A stretch of DNA of 33,795 nucleotides from Bryobacterales bacterium. GTDB lineage: Bacteria; Acidobacteriota; Terriglobia; Bryobacterales; Bryobacteraceae. Location: positions 1-33,795 of the forward strand of contig JADLDI010000051.1 in assembly GCA_020846745.1 (NCBI GenBank), written 5' to 3'. The notes under the pieces were generated by a model, which ran no database searches, had not been told where the DNA came from, and was given only the letters and a program-made list of their open reading frames with translations. Shown in pieces: positions 1 to 6,764 of this stretch; positions within the stretch are counted from its first letter, which is position 1; every line of letters begins with the position of its first letter. The position numbers and the translations under genes are program-made.

Positions 1-23
1 CCGTGCTGATTGCGGGGAACGGG

Positions 24-159
24 GCCTCAAACGCCGGCCCCTTTCCCCGCCCCCTTTCCCCGCTCCATTACCGTCCGGACCTACTATAAGCCCGTGGTCC
101 TTTTTTCTCAATCCCGTAAGGGCGCGGGCCGCTTTTTTCTCAATCCCGTAAGCGACGGG
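24..159 (-). repeat. Dispersed non-coding repeat, left copy (inverted relative to the right end)
   Basis: Bases 24-100 are the exact reverse complement of 33719-33795. The match continues with one indel to about base 130, and more weakly to about 154. Parts seen: two C-rich units around 40-65; a hairpin GGACC (77-81) / GGTCC (96-100) with a 14-nt loop, followed directly by six T; the 20-mer TTTTTTCTCAATCCCGTAAG twice (101-120 and 133-152, period 32); and a hairpin CCCGT (145-149) / ACGGG (155-159). A related single-unit copy lies at 31498-31571. It has no convincing reading frame. The hairpin plus T-run resembles a terminator, but no gene reads into it inside the window. A REP-like dispersed element is the best description. 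Confidence 0.85.
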
Positions 160-207
160 TCTCGTCCCACTACGACCCAACGCAGCCACGATCGCCCGGC
201 GTAGACT

Positions 208-540
208 TTACTGCAATAGCTGCAAGGCCGCGGACAAGTCGGTTGAAAACTGCCGCAAACCGGCAACTTCTTCGTCCGACGCCTGCCGCTCACGAGTCTT
301 GCTCACAACCCAGGCCGTATCACCGCGCCACATCAGCATGCTCAGCCCGCCTTCGGTCACAATGCCCGAAGTTCCAATGCTTACGAACCGGTTCTCCCGA
401 TGCTCCACCAGTGCGGCGAAACTATCTCGCGCAAACACAACATAATGCGACAACGCGAGGGCCGTCACCGGCACAATGCCTATTTCGGCCAACTTCTCGA
501 TCTGGTGCTGCATCAGTGGGCTATACACCATTTCATTCAT
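208..540 (-). CDS. Hypothetical protein (110 aa)
   Basis: I do not recognise this small protein. It is soluble, with no signal peptide or membrane segment. The first third is predicted helical (LMQHQIEKLAEIG), the middle alternates beta-like hydrophobic stretches (HYVVFARDSFAALVEH, FVSIGTSGIV), and the C-terminus is an amphipathic helix. It lies 53 bp downstream of the bifunctional nuclease gene on the same strand, so it may be the last gene of the miaB operon. A perfect 12-bp GC palindrome (566-577) lies in the gap. No clear Shine-Dalgarno sequence precedes the ATG at 540, and ATG at 531 (fourth codon) is an alternative start. Reality as a gene is supported by good length, position and strand; function is unknown. 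Confidence 0.6.
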   Translation of the reverse strand: MNEMVYSPLMQHQIEKLAEIGIVPVTALALSHYVVFARDSFAALVEHRENRFVSIGTSGIVTEGGLSMLMWRGDTAWVVSKTRERQASDEEVAGLRQFSTDLSAALQLLQ

Positions 541-593
541 CTATGTAAGGCGAATGTCCACGCTTGCCGCCGGCGGCAGGTATCAACCCTACC

Positions 594-1079
594 CTACATC
601 TTGTACCGGCCCAGATCCTCGTCTCCCAGATTCTCCAACCACCGCCGCAACTCGTCGCTCGCGACTTTCTCCGACAGCGCACTCGCCATCTTCGAGTTGT
701 TCAACACCGCGTCTTCCACGTAGATCGGGCAATCCAGCCGCAGCGCAATCGCCAGTGCATCGCTCGGACGGCTATCCACACTGATCAGCCGGCCTTCTTT
801 TTCGAGCCAGATTACCGCGTAGAACACGTCGTCCTTCAACTCATTCACCACGATCTTGCGCACACCCGTATCGAGACCCATCAGCAACGTCTTGATCAGG
901 TCGTGCGTCATCGGACGCTGTGTCGTAACTTTCTCGATCTCGAGGGCGATGGCGTTGGCTTCGTACACTCCCACCCAGATCGGAAGGATGCCGTTCCCGC
1001 TAATGTCCTTCAGGATCACAATCGGCATATTGGTTACCGGGTCCATCATCAACCCGCGAATCTTCATTTCCACTTCCAT
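594..1079 (-). CDS. Bifunctional nuclease family protein (DUF151)
   Basis: This 161-residue protein matches the DUF151/bifunctional nuclease family along its whole length. Hallmarks are the N-terminal strand pair MKIRGLMMDPVTNMPIVILKD, the segment LPIWVGVYEANAIALEIE, and SRPSDALAIALRLDCPIYV near residues 100-120. Plant and bacterial relatives are reported to cleave DNA and RNA, but the bacterial role is poorly defined. The usual C-terminal UVR segment of longer members is absent; the protein ends in a short helical tail. The start ATG at 1079 has a good AAGGGG Shine-Dalgarno six bases upstream. It follows miaB by 15 bp on the same strand, so the two are probably cotranscribed. Confidence 0.88.
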   Translation of the reverse strand: MEVEMKIRGLMMDPVTNMPIVILKDISGNGILPIWVGVYEANAIALEIEKVTTQRPMTHDLIKTLLMGLDTGVRKIVVNELKDDVFYAVIWLEKEGRLISVDSRPSDALAIALRLDCPIYVEDAVLNNSKMASALSEKVASDELRRWLENLGDEDLGRYKM

Positions 1080-1094
1080 GTAGACCCCTTACGA

Positions 1095-2411
1095 TCAGTT
1101 CACCATCTCGCCGACGAGTGAGTTCGCCCCGGCCCGTGTCACCAGGACGTTCCGATATTGTCCCGCCTGCAATGGAGCGGGGGTGCCTGCCGCCACGAAG
1201 TTGAGCGTCCGGTTCTGCGAGGTCCGTCCAATCCACTGCAGCGTAGCATTGTTGAACCCTTCGATCATCACCTCTTCTACCTTGCCGATCAGCTCCGAAT
1301 TGTTGCGTAACTGGATCGCGCGTTGCTTCTCTTGCAATATCGTCAGCCGCCGGCCTTTCTCTACTTCGTCCATCGCATCCGCCAGCCCCAGCGCCGACGT
1401 GTTGGGCCGCGGCGAGTACTTGAAGCTGAACATCGAGTCATATTGCACATCGTCCAGCAGCGCCAATGTCTTTTGGAAATCGTCTTCTGTCTCGCCAGGG
1501 AACCCGACAATGATATCGGTTGTAATCGCAATGTTGCGCGGCGACCGCTTCATCCACTCGATCCGCCGCATATACTCGTCCCGCGTATACAACCGCAGCA
1601 TCCGTTTCAAAACCGAATCGGACCCCGCCTGCACCGGCAAATGCACGTGGTTGCACAGCACTGGATTCTCATCGATCGCGTCGATAATGTCCTTCACGAA
1701 GTCGCGTGGATGGGACGTCGTGAACCGTACCCGCCTTATCCCCTTCACCTCGCCCACCGCCCGGAGCAGCCGCGCAAAATCCCCACCGGACGGCGACGGA
1801 TCGCGATAGCTGTTCACGTTTTGGCCGAGCAACTGGATCTCGGTATATCCCATGTCCGCCAGTTCCCGGGCTTCCTTTAAGATGCTCTCGCCAGTCCGGC
1901 TTCGCTCCGGGCCTCGCGTAAACGGCACCACGCAATACGCGCACGCTTTATCGCAACCTTCGATGATCGTTATATACGCGCGATGCGGATTGTCCCGCCG
2001 CGTCATCGCCGTCTCAAACGTGTCTTCCGTATCGAGGCTCAGCCCCGTCACGCGCTTCTCGCCGCTGCCGATCTGCACCAGCAGTTCCGGCAGCTTGTTG
2101 TAGCTGGCCGACCCGCACACCAGGCTCACATGCGGCGCCCGTTCGAAAATCTTCTCCCCTTCCTGTTGCGCCACACATCCCAGCACGCCAAACGTCTTGC
2201 CCTTACCCGCCTCGCGCTTAAACTGCTGCAGCCGCGAAAAAACTTTCTGTTCCGCCTTATCGCGGATCGAGCACGTGTTGTAGAGGACAAGTTCGGCCTG
2301 GTCTGGCGTGTCAACTTGTGAGTATCCCTGGTCGACAAGCGTCCCGATCACCTTTTCGGAATCGTGGACATTCATCTGGCACCCGAACGTCTCGATATAG
2401 AAAGTCTTCAT
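1095..2411 (-). CDS. miaB: tRNA-2-methylthio-N6-dimethylallyladenosine synthase MiaB
   Basis: Radical-SAM methylthiotransferase that converts i6A37 to ms2i6A37 in tRNAs reading UNN codons. The 438 residues match the family length. The N-terminal MTTase domain carries the three cysteines that hold one 4Fe-4S cluster (about C11, C47, C79). The radical-SAM CxxxCxxC is at C153/C157/C160 (GCDKACAYC), followed by the VPFTRGPERSR stretch typical of MiaB. The C-terminal part is a TRAM domain (about 370-435). The start at 2411 is an ATG with the canonical MKTFYIETFGCQMN opening. A TATAAT hexamer on the same strand lies 21 bases upstream. It is the first gene of a minus-strand group with the nuclease at 594-1079. 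Confidence 0.96.
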   Translation of the reverse strand: MKTFYIETFGCQMNVHDSEKVIGTLVDQGYSQVDTPDQAELVLYNTCSIRDKAEQKVFSRLQQFKREAGKGKTFGVLGCVAQQEGEKIFERAPHVSLVCGSASYNKLPELLVQIGSGEKRVTGLSLDTEDTFETAMTRRDNPHRAYITIIEGCDKACAYCVVPFTRGPERSRTGESILKEARELADMGYTEIQLLGQNVNSYRDPSPSGGDFARLLRAVGEVKGIRRVRFTTSHPRDFVKDIIDAIDENPVLCNHVHLPVQAGSDSVLKRMLRLYTRDEYMRRIEWMKRSPRNIAITTDIIVGFPGETEDDFQKTLALLDDVQYDSMFSFKYSPRPNTSALGLADAMDEVEKGRRLTILQEKQRAIQLRNNSELIGKVEEVMIEGFNNATLQWIGRTSQNRTLNFVAAGTPAPLQAGQYRNVLVTRAGANSLVGEMVN

Positions 2412-2432
2412 GCAGGGGAAAGCGTTACTTCC

Positions 2433-2438
2433 ATTATA
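2433..2438 (-). promoter_or_regulatory. Putative -10 box for miaB
   Basis: A perfect TATAAT hexamer on the minus strand lies 21 bases before the miaB ATG, which would give a leader of roughly 14 bases. No good -35 hexamer is visible at 16-18 bp spacing. It is supported by position and perfect consensus only. Confidence 0.45.
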
Positions 2439-2501
2439 CGGGTGTGATCAGAACAGATCGGCCCGCCGTTCATGACAGGGTGCGCACCTTGACCGGCCAA
2501 T

Positions 2502-2786
2502 GCCGATCTCCGTCCTGTTTTCAAGAATTTGCGAAACGAACTCCCGCCCGCTGGAACATGCTCCGTGCCCTCGATTTCCAAAACGAACCGCGTCTGTCAG
2601 CTAATAGAAGCCCATCCGGACGCCCCCGGTCCTTAAAATTCAACAATTTGCGAAACGAACTCCCCCATCCGTAACAGACCCGCCACCGTCAGGCAGCGCC
2701 GCGCCCAAACCGCCCTGCAACAATCCGTGCGGAACGAACCCAATCTGCGACCCGTGCGGAACGAACCCAATTTGCGACTGCGTTAA
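2502..2786 (+). pseudogene. Decayed, internally deleted copy of the 30774-31478 gene
   Basis: Translated in three frames, this stretch gives pieces that line up in order with the intact protein encoded at 30774-31478. It reads through FAKRT/LRNEL, then ARWNMLRALDF(Q)NE, then RVCQLIEAHPDAP, then LKIQQFAKRTPPSVT, then PPPSGSAAP, and finally NEPNL just before a TAA at 2784. The DNA of the retained blocks is also nearly identical, for example GCCGATCTCC at 2502 and the 16-mer TTTGCGAAACGAACTC twice (2528 and 2647). The sequence between the blocks is missing: about 60 bp between the LRNEL and ARWNML blocks, a larger loss before the CQLIEA block, and about 20 bp before LKIQ. Frameshifts separate the pieces and the N-terminal part is gone. 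It cannot encode the protein. It lies between divergent miaB and panB. Confidence 0.8.
2726..2779 (+). repeat. 27-bp tandem repeat, two copies
   Basis: Two adjacent 27-bp units (2726-2752 and 2753-2779) both begin CGTGCGGAACGAACCCAAT and differ mainly by one C/T change in the middle and at the last base. Each corresponds to the C-terminal NEPNL coding stretch of the 30774-31478 gene, so the end of the pseudogene has been duplicated in tandem. Confidence 0.8.
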
Positions 2787-2833
2787 ACCTTAACCCGCCT
2801 GAGCGGCTTCCCCTTGCTATTGGTACATTGCGA

Positions 2834-2839
2834 TATACT
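2834..2839 (+). promoter_or_regulatory. Putative -10 box for the panB operon
   Basis: TATACT at 2834-2839 is the best promoter-like hexamer in the AT-richer patch before panB. TTGCTA at 2814-2819 could serve as a -35, but the 14-bp spacing is short. Initiation near 2846 would give a leader of about 150 bases that contains the hairpin element at 2896-2938. Confidence 0.35.
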
Positions 2840-2895
2840 GCAAGTGGCGCCGACCGGCAACGGCAGCGACCACGGATTGACAATTACCCACCGGG

Positions 2896-2938
2896 GGTTC
2901 CCTGTAAGTCCGGGACTTGATCTTTAAGGACAGGTACC
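2896..2938 (+). promoter_or_regulatory. Structured leader RNA candidate upstream of panB
   Basis: An outer stem pairs CCTGT (2901-2905) with ACAGG (2930-2934). It is extended by GGT (2896-2898) with ACC (2936-2938) across a small internal loop. Inside is a perfect hairpin, AAGTC (2906-2910), loop CGG, GACTT (2914-2918), followed by an unpaired AU-rich stretch. The element lies 55 bases before the panB start and about 10 bases before a 20-codon ORF. A pan-motif RNA is known upstream of panB in other phyla, but I cannot confirm that this is one. It could also be a simple translational control element. Confidence 0.4.
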
Positions 2939-2944
2939 AAGGCG

Positions 2945-3007
2945 ATGCTTTCTTCCCACCCGTTTGCCGCTCGCCTCAACGTCGAGGTGAGTCGTGTCTG
3001 TAACTGA
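2945..3007 (+). CDS. Possible 20-codon leader ORF overlapping the panB start
   Basis: ATG at 2945 opens a 20-residue frame (MLSSHPFAARLNVEVSRVCN) that ends in TGA at 3005-3007, 14 bases inside panB and out of frame with it. The panB Shine-Dalgarno lies within it, so its translation could couple to panB. An AAGGACAGG stretch about 10 bases upstream is a possible ribosome site and forms part of the leader stem. There is no homology that I recognise; it may be a chance frame. Confidence 0.25.
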   Translation: MLSSHPFAARLNVEVSRVCN

Positions 3008-3782
3008 TTTTCTCCGCGCCAAGACCGAAGGCCGCAAACTGTCAATGGTCACGTGTTACGACTACACGTTTGCGCGCCTGCTGTCACAATCGGCGATCGA
3101 CGCCATTCTCATTGGAGACAGTGCCGCCATGGTGATGCATGGCCACTCGTCTACTATCAACGCTGAACTCGAACTAATGCGGTATCACACCGCCGCCGTT
3201 GCCCGCGGCGCGGGGGAGAAGTTTCTGGTCGCCGATATGCCGTTCCTATCGTTTCGGAAGGGCGTCTCTGCGGCGCTGGACACCGCGCATCAGTTGATGC
3301 GCGCCGGGGCGCATGCCGTGAAGCTCGAAGGCGTCGATGGGCATGACGACGTCATCGAAGCGATGACGCAGAGCGGTATTCCCGTGATGGGTCACCTCGG
3401 ACTGCAGCCGCAATCCGTGCACGCCTACGGCGGGTACAAGGTCCAGGGACGCTCGGAGGAGCAGGCAAAAGAGATCCTGCGGCAGGCCCGCCTGTTGCAG
3501 CACGCCGGTGCGTTCGCCGTGGTGCTCGAGTGTATCCCGGTGTGCCTTGCCAAGGAGATCACGCAGGAACTGGCGATTCCGACCATCGGCATCGGCGCCG
3601 GACCGCATTGCGACGGGCAGATTCTGGTTTTGCAGGACATGCTCGGTATGAACCTCGACTTTCAGCCGAAGTTCGTACGCACCTTCTCGCAAACCGGGCG
3701 GGGTGTCATCGATGCACTCGATCAGTACAACACGGCGGTGAAGCAGGGGTCCTTCCCGTCGCGCGAAGAGAGCTATAACTGA
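2994..3782 (+). CDS. panB: 3-methyl-2-oxobutanoate hydroxymethyltransferase PanB
   Basis: PanB catalyses the first committed step of pantothenate synthesis, transferring a hydroxymethyl group from 5,10-methylene-THF to alpha-ketoisovalerate to form ketopantoate. The 262 residues form the whole (beta/alpha)8 enzyme. The metal-binding aspartates are in ILIGDSAAMV (D42) and VADMPF (about D80), the substrate lysine in AVKLEG and the catalytic glutamate in VLECIP. The start is GTG at 2994, chosen because it gives the usual short N-terminus before TYDYTFA-like sequence (here TCYDYTFARLL) and has a GAGGTGAG ribosome site three to ten bases upstream. Its stop overlaps the panC start (TGATG), so panB and panC are translationally coupled. 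Confidence 0.96.
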   Translation: MSVTDFLRAKTEGRKLSMVTCYDYTFARLLSQSAIDAILIGDSAAMVMHGHSSTINAELELMRYHTAAVARGAGEKFLVADMPFLSFRKGVSAALDTAHQLMRAGAHAVKLEGVDGHDDVIEAMTQSGIPVMGHLGLQPQSVHAYGGYKVQGRSEEQAKEILRQARLLQHAGAFAVVLECIPVCLAKEITQELAIPTIGIGAGPHCDGQILVLQDMLGMNLDFQPKFVRTFSQTGRGVIDALDQYNTAVKQGSFPSREESYN

Positions 3783-4549
3783 TGCACGTCGCCGATTCAG
3801 TTGCCGGTTGGCTGGCGCAGCGCCGTCAGATCAGCGAAGGCAAGACACTTGGATTCGTTCCGACAATGGGCGCTCTGCACCGGGGCCATGCGTCGCTGGT
3901 TGAGCGCAGTGTCTCCGAAAACGACCTCACGGTGGTGAGCATATTCGTGAACCCCACTCAGTTCAACGATCCCAAGGATCTGGACCGGTACCCGCGTACC
4001 TTCGAAGCCGATCTCGACCTGCTGCGTGGCCTGGGCGTCGACTATGTCTTTTCGCCCTCGCAGGCTGACCTCTATCCGCATGGTTACCGATTCCGGGTCG
4101 AATCCGAAGCGATGACGTCGGTAATGGAAGGCATCCACCGCCCTGGATTCCTACAAGGAGTAATGACTGTCGTTCTGAAACTTCTAAACATCGTCCGCGC
4201 GAACCGGGCTTACTTCGGCGAGAAGGACTATCAGCAGTTACAGACCATTAAAGAGATGGTGGACGACTTCTTCGTCGGCACTGAGATCGTCGCCTGTGAG
4301 ACGATTCGCGAAGAGTCCGGGTTGGCCGAGAGTTCCCGCAACCGCCTGCTGTCTGAATCCGGCCGCGTGCAGGCCGCCGCCATCTACAAGGCGCTCACCC
4401 GCTGTCCTGACGTCGAATCGGCTGCCCGTACACTGGCCGCCCAAGGATTCACGATCGACTACCTCGAGGAGCACTGGGGACGCCGGTTCGCCGCTGTGTT
4501 CCTGGAGAGTATCCGGCTGATCGACAACGTGCCGGCTCCGTCGCGGTAA
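3782..4549 (+). CDS. panC: Pantothenate synthetase PanC
   Basis: PanC joins pantoate and beta-alanine with ATP to give pantothenate, through a pantoyl-adenylate. The nucleotidyltransferase HIGH-type motif is PTMGALHRGH (residues 27-36), followed by VSIFVNPTQF. YFGEKDYQQ lies around residue 142. The loop equivalent to KMSKS is ESGLAESSRNRLL. The protein is 255 residues, somewhat shorter than the common 275-290, with an abbreviated C-terminal dimerisation domain. It overlaps the end of panB by one base and ends five bases before coaX. No panD (the beta-alanine source) is in the window. Confidence 0.95.
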   Translation: MHVADSVAGWLAQRRQISEGKTLGFVPTMGALHRGHASLVERSVSENDLTVVSIFVNPTQFNDPKDLDRYPRTFEADLDLLRGLGVDYVFSPSQADLYPHGYRFRVESEAMTSVMEGIHRPGFLQGVMTVVLKLLNIVRANRAYFGEKDYQQLQTIKEMVDDFFVGTEIVACETIREESGLAESSRNRLLSESGRVQAAAIYKALTRCPDVESAARTLAAQGFTIDYLEEHWGRRFAAVFLESIRLIDNVPAPSR

Positions 4550-4554
4550 CCCAA

Positions 4555-5325
4555 ATGCTTTTCTGTCTGGACGTAGGTAACACACAACTGTTCGGCGGCG
4601 TGTACGACGGCAATCAACTTCTAGCCACCTTCCGGCGCACGTCCAGTGTGCGCAGTTCTTCTGATGAGTTCGGAATCTTCTTCCGGACGGTTCTTCGGGA
4701 AAACGACGTCGACCCGTCGCGCATCGACATGGCGGCTCTTTGCTCCGTTGTGCCCGACGTTGTTCATTCGCTGCGGAACTGCTTTCGAAAATACTTCCGC
4801 TTTGAGCCTTTCGTTTTGCAGCCCGGCGCAAAAACCGGCCTCAAGATCCGCTACCGCAACCCGCTGGAGGTTGGTCCCGATAAGATCGCGAACGCCATGG
4901 GCGCCGTGGCGCGGCACCCGGGGCGAAACCTGCTCATACTCGACTTTGGAACGGCTACGACCCTGTGCGCCGTCAGCCGCGGCAAAGAGTATCTGGGTGG
5001 CATTATCACGCCGGGTATTTATACCTCGATGGCGGCGCTCGAATCGAACACAGCGCGGCTACCGGCCGTTGAGATTATCCGGCCGGCCGAGGTTCTGGGA
5101 CGGTCGGTGGTGGAAAGCATCCAGTCGGGCCTTTACTACGGCACACTCGCCACCGTGCGCGCCCTCGTCGATGCTGTCACCCAAGAGCATTTTGCTGGGG
5201 ACAAACCAGTCGTGATCGGCACGGGCGGATTTGGCCGGCTACTTGAAAGCGCGGATGTGTTTGACGAGTTTGTGCCCGAATTGCCCCTGATCGGTTTACA
5301 GCGCGCGGTGGAGTTGGCGGGCTAG
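4555..5325 (+). CDS. coaX: Type III pantothenate kinase CoaX
   Basis: CoaX phosphorylates pantothenate to 4'-phosphopantothenate, the first step of CoA assembly, so this operon runs from ketopantoate to phosphopantothenate. The 256 residues belong to the ASKHA fold: the phosphate-1 motif is LDVGNTQ (D6), the family signature EVGPDKIANA lies near residue 110, and LDFGTATTL with GGIITPG follows. Type III kinases are not inhibited by CoA and need a monovalent cation (known for the family). The start ATG lies five bases after panC with no intervening promoter. The stop codon TAG at 5323 lies inside the 11-bp tandem repeat 5320-5352. Confidence 0.95.
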   Translation: MLFCLDVGNTQLFGGVYDGNQLLATFRRTSSVRSSSDEFGIFFRTVLRENDVDPSRIDMAALCSVVPDVVHSLRNCFRKYFRFEPFVLQPGAKTGLKIRYRNPLEVGPDKIANAMGAVARHPGRNLLILDFGTATTLCAVSRGKEYLGGIITPGIYTSMAALESNTARLPAVEIIRPAEVLGRSVVESIQSGLYYGTLATVRALVDAVTQEHFAGDKPVVIGTGGFGRLLESADVFDEFVPELPLIGLQRAVELAG

Positions 5326-5352
5326 CTCAAGGCTAGCTCAGGGCTAGCTCAG
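5320..5352 (+). repeat. 11-bp tandem repeat, three copies, between convergent genes
   Basis: Three head-to-tail copies of GGCTAGCTCAR lie at 5320, 5331 and 5342. GCTAGC is palindromic, so each unit offers a TAG on both strands. The first unit supplies the coaX stop (5323-5325) and the last one the hsp20 stop (5344-5346 on the minus strand). Only 18 bases separate the two genes, and there is no terminator-like hairpin with a T-run. Confidence 0.85.
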
Positions 5353-5955
5353 GGGTTGCCCGGTTGCCGATTCTCCGGCTTTAGCCGTGCGCGCCCTATC
5401 CGTAGCCGATCCCGTGCCGATGCTGATCCGGCGGCGGCGCTGCTCCGGTTGCTGCATCGGCATCGAAATCTCGAGCACGCCATTCCGGTAATCTGCCTGG
5501 GCACGGTCGGCGTCTACTCCTTCGGGCAGCGGGATGACGCGTTGGAAGCTGCCGTAGCGGCGTTCGGTGCGGTGCATCTTGCCCTCTCCGGAGGTGCTTT
5601 CCATCTTCCGTTCGCCTTGCAGCACCAGAGCGTCTTCGATGATTTCGATCTGCACATCTTCCGGGTTCATGCCCGGCAACTCCGCGCAGACGATGAATTT
5701 GTTGTCGCGTTCCGCGATTTCCACCGCGGGCGCCCAGGCGACCTGTCCGCCCTCACGCCCACTGCCGAATGACTCCGCGAAAACACGGTCCATCTCTTCG
5801 TGCATCCGGCGCATTACGCCAAAGGGATTGCTGAGGAATTCACTCGGCGTGGGCATGTAGTCGCCTCGCCGGGACAGCCGGCTTGGCTGATGCTCGCGCC
5901 GGTCCGGAACTGGCTCGTTGTTGCGTTGTGAGCTACGGTTCAATATGCCTGCCAT
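5344..5955 (-). CDS. Hsp20/alpha-crystallin family small heat-shock protein
   Basis: ATP-independent holdase chaperone of 203 residues. The alpha-crystallin domain runs from about residue 65 to 165: WAPAVEIAERDNKFIVCAELPG, then VQIEIIEDALVLQGERK, then RRYGSFQRVIPLPEGV, then AQADYRNGVLEISMP. This ends in an Arg-rich stretch and a tail without an obvious I-x-I. The N-terminal arm is rich in Arg, Ser and Asn. ATG at 5955 was chosen because AAGGAGG sits seven bases upstream and the protein then starts MAGILNR; the frame stays open upstream but that extension has no such support. It follows ydcF by 47 bp on the same strand. No CIRCE or ROSE-type element was recognised. Confidence 0.93.
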   Translation of the reverse strand: MAGILNRSSQRNNEPVPDRREHQPSRLSRRGDYMPTPSEFLSNPFGVMRRMHEEMDRVFAESFGSGREGGQVAWAPAVEIAERDNKFIVCAELPGMNPEDVQIEIIEDALVLQGERKMESTSGEGKMHRTERRYGSFQRVIPLPEGVDADRAQADYRNGVLEISMPMQQPEQRRRRISIGTGSATDRARTAKAGESATGQPLS

Positions 5956-6002
5956 CGATTGGGCCTCCTTTTGGGTAGACCCGTGGGGCAGGCGAAATGT
6001 TG

Positions 6003-6761
6003 TCAGAACACGCTGTACAGCCGGTAAACGGCCAATCCTGTCCACTCGTACATCGCAATTCCGAAACGATTGATCGGCTCGGCGATCTTCCGGTCGCGAA
6101 ACCAGAATCCCCCGTGAGCGCTCCGGAAGTCGACAGGGTAGGGGATGACGGTCCATCCGAGAGCGTCGAAGCAGCGTCTCGACCGCGCCATGTGGCTGGC
6201 GGAAGTGACCAGCACCCAGATTTCGCTTGCTCTTGGTTTTACCAGCTCGTAGGAGAATTTCGCATTCTCCGCGGTATTCCGGCTTCGGTCCTCAAAGGTG
6301 ACTCGATCGGCCGGGATGCCTAGTTCGCGGATGGCTGGATAACCGACGATTGTTTCTTTTAAACCGGGGAACCTCGGATCGCCACTGCCACCTGTGAAGA
6401 CGAGGCGGGCATCCGGATACCGCCGTGCTATCCCGGCACCGATAATCAGACGCTCACCCGCGTCGTTTGTCGCCAATATTCCGCCGCGAGAGGCGGCAGG
6501 GATGAGGTCCTGCCAACCGCCGAGCACGATCACGCCGTCGATCCGGGCCGGCAACTCAGGCTGGGCGTACCTATCTTCTAGAGAACCCAGCATCGCATCC
6601 GACAGTGGGCTGATCCAGATCACCAGAAACAGCACGCATATCAGACGAAGCGGCCAGCGTAACCGGCTTGGCCTCATCAGCGCCACCGCGGTCGCGAACG
6701 CGATAAACATCATGTTGCTCGGCTCGAGCAACAGGTACATCAGCTTGGTAACCGCGAACAT
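6003..6761 (-). CDS. YdcF/SanA/ElyC family membrane protein (DUF218)
   Basis: A 252-residue protein with two N-terminal hydrophobic segments (about residues 5-28 and 36-54), then a DUF218 domain. Domain landmarks are DGVIVLGGW, RLVFTGGSG, SRNTAENAKFS and VLVTSASHMARSRRCF, the standard order for the family. Relatives act in envelope biogenesis (ElyC affects undecaprenyl-phosphate use, SanA vancomycin sensitivity), but the biochemical activity is not settled. The C-terminus ends in a hydrophobic stretch (YEWTGLAVYRLYSVF). The ATG at 6761 comes three bases after the stop of the VOC gene, indicating cotranscription from the divergent start region at 7140-7161. Confidence 0.9.
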   Translation of the reverse strand: MFAVTKLMYLLLEPSNMMFIAFATAVALMRPSRLRWPLRLICVLFLVIWISPLSDAMLGSLEDRYAQPELPARIDGVIVLGGWQDLIPAASRGGILATNDAGERLIIGAGIARRYPDARLVFTGGSGDPRFPGLKETIVGYPAIRELGIPADRVTFEDRSRNTAENAKFSYELVKPRASEIWVLVTSASHMARSRRCFDALGWTVIPYPVDFRSAHGGFWFRDRKIAEPINRFGIAMYEWTGLAVYRLYSVF

Positions 6762-6764
6762 GGG

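Noticed and set aside
1183..1809. Long plus-strand frame (208 codons) opposite miaB
   Set aside because: It is a GC-driven shadow of miaB; its translation is Ser/Arg-rich without domain features, and miaB is certain.
2689..2883. 64-codon minus-strand frame with WVRSAR repeats
   Set aside because: It is the antisense reading of the 27-bp tandem repeat and pseudogene; the peptide repetition comes from the DNA repeat.
5326..5343. Intrinsic terminator between coaX and hsp20
   Set aside because: The 18-bp gap holds only the tandem repeat; no stem followed by a T-run exists on either strand.
5956..6156. N-terminal extension of Hsp20 by 67 codons
   Set aside because: It overlaps the ydcF coding sequence, while ATG at 5955 has an ideal AAGGAGG site.
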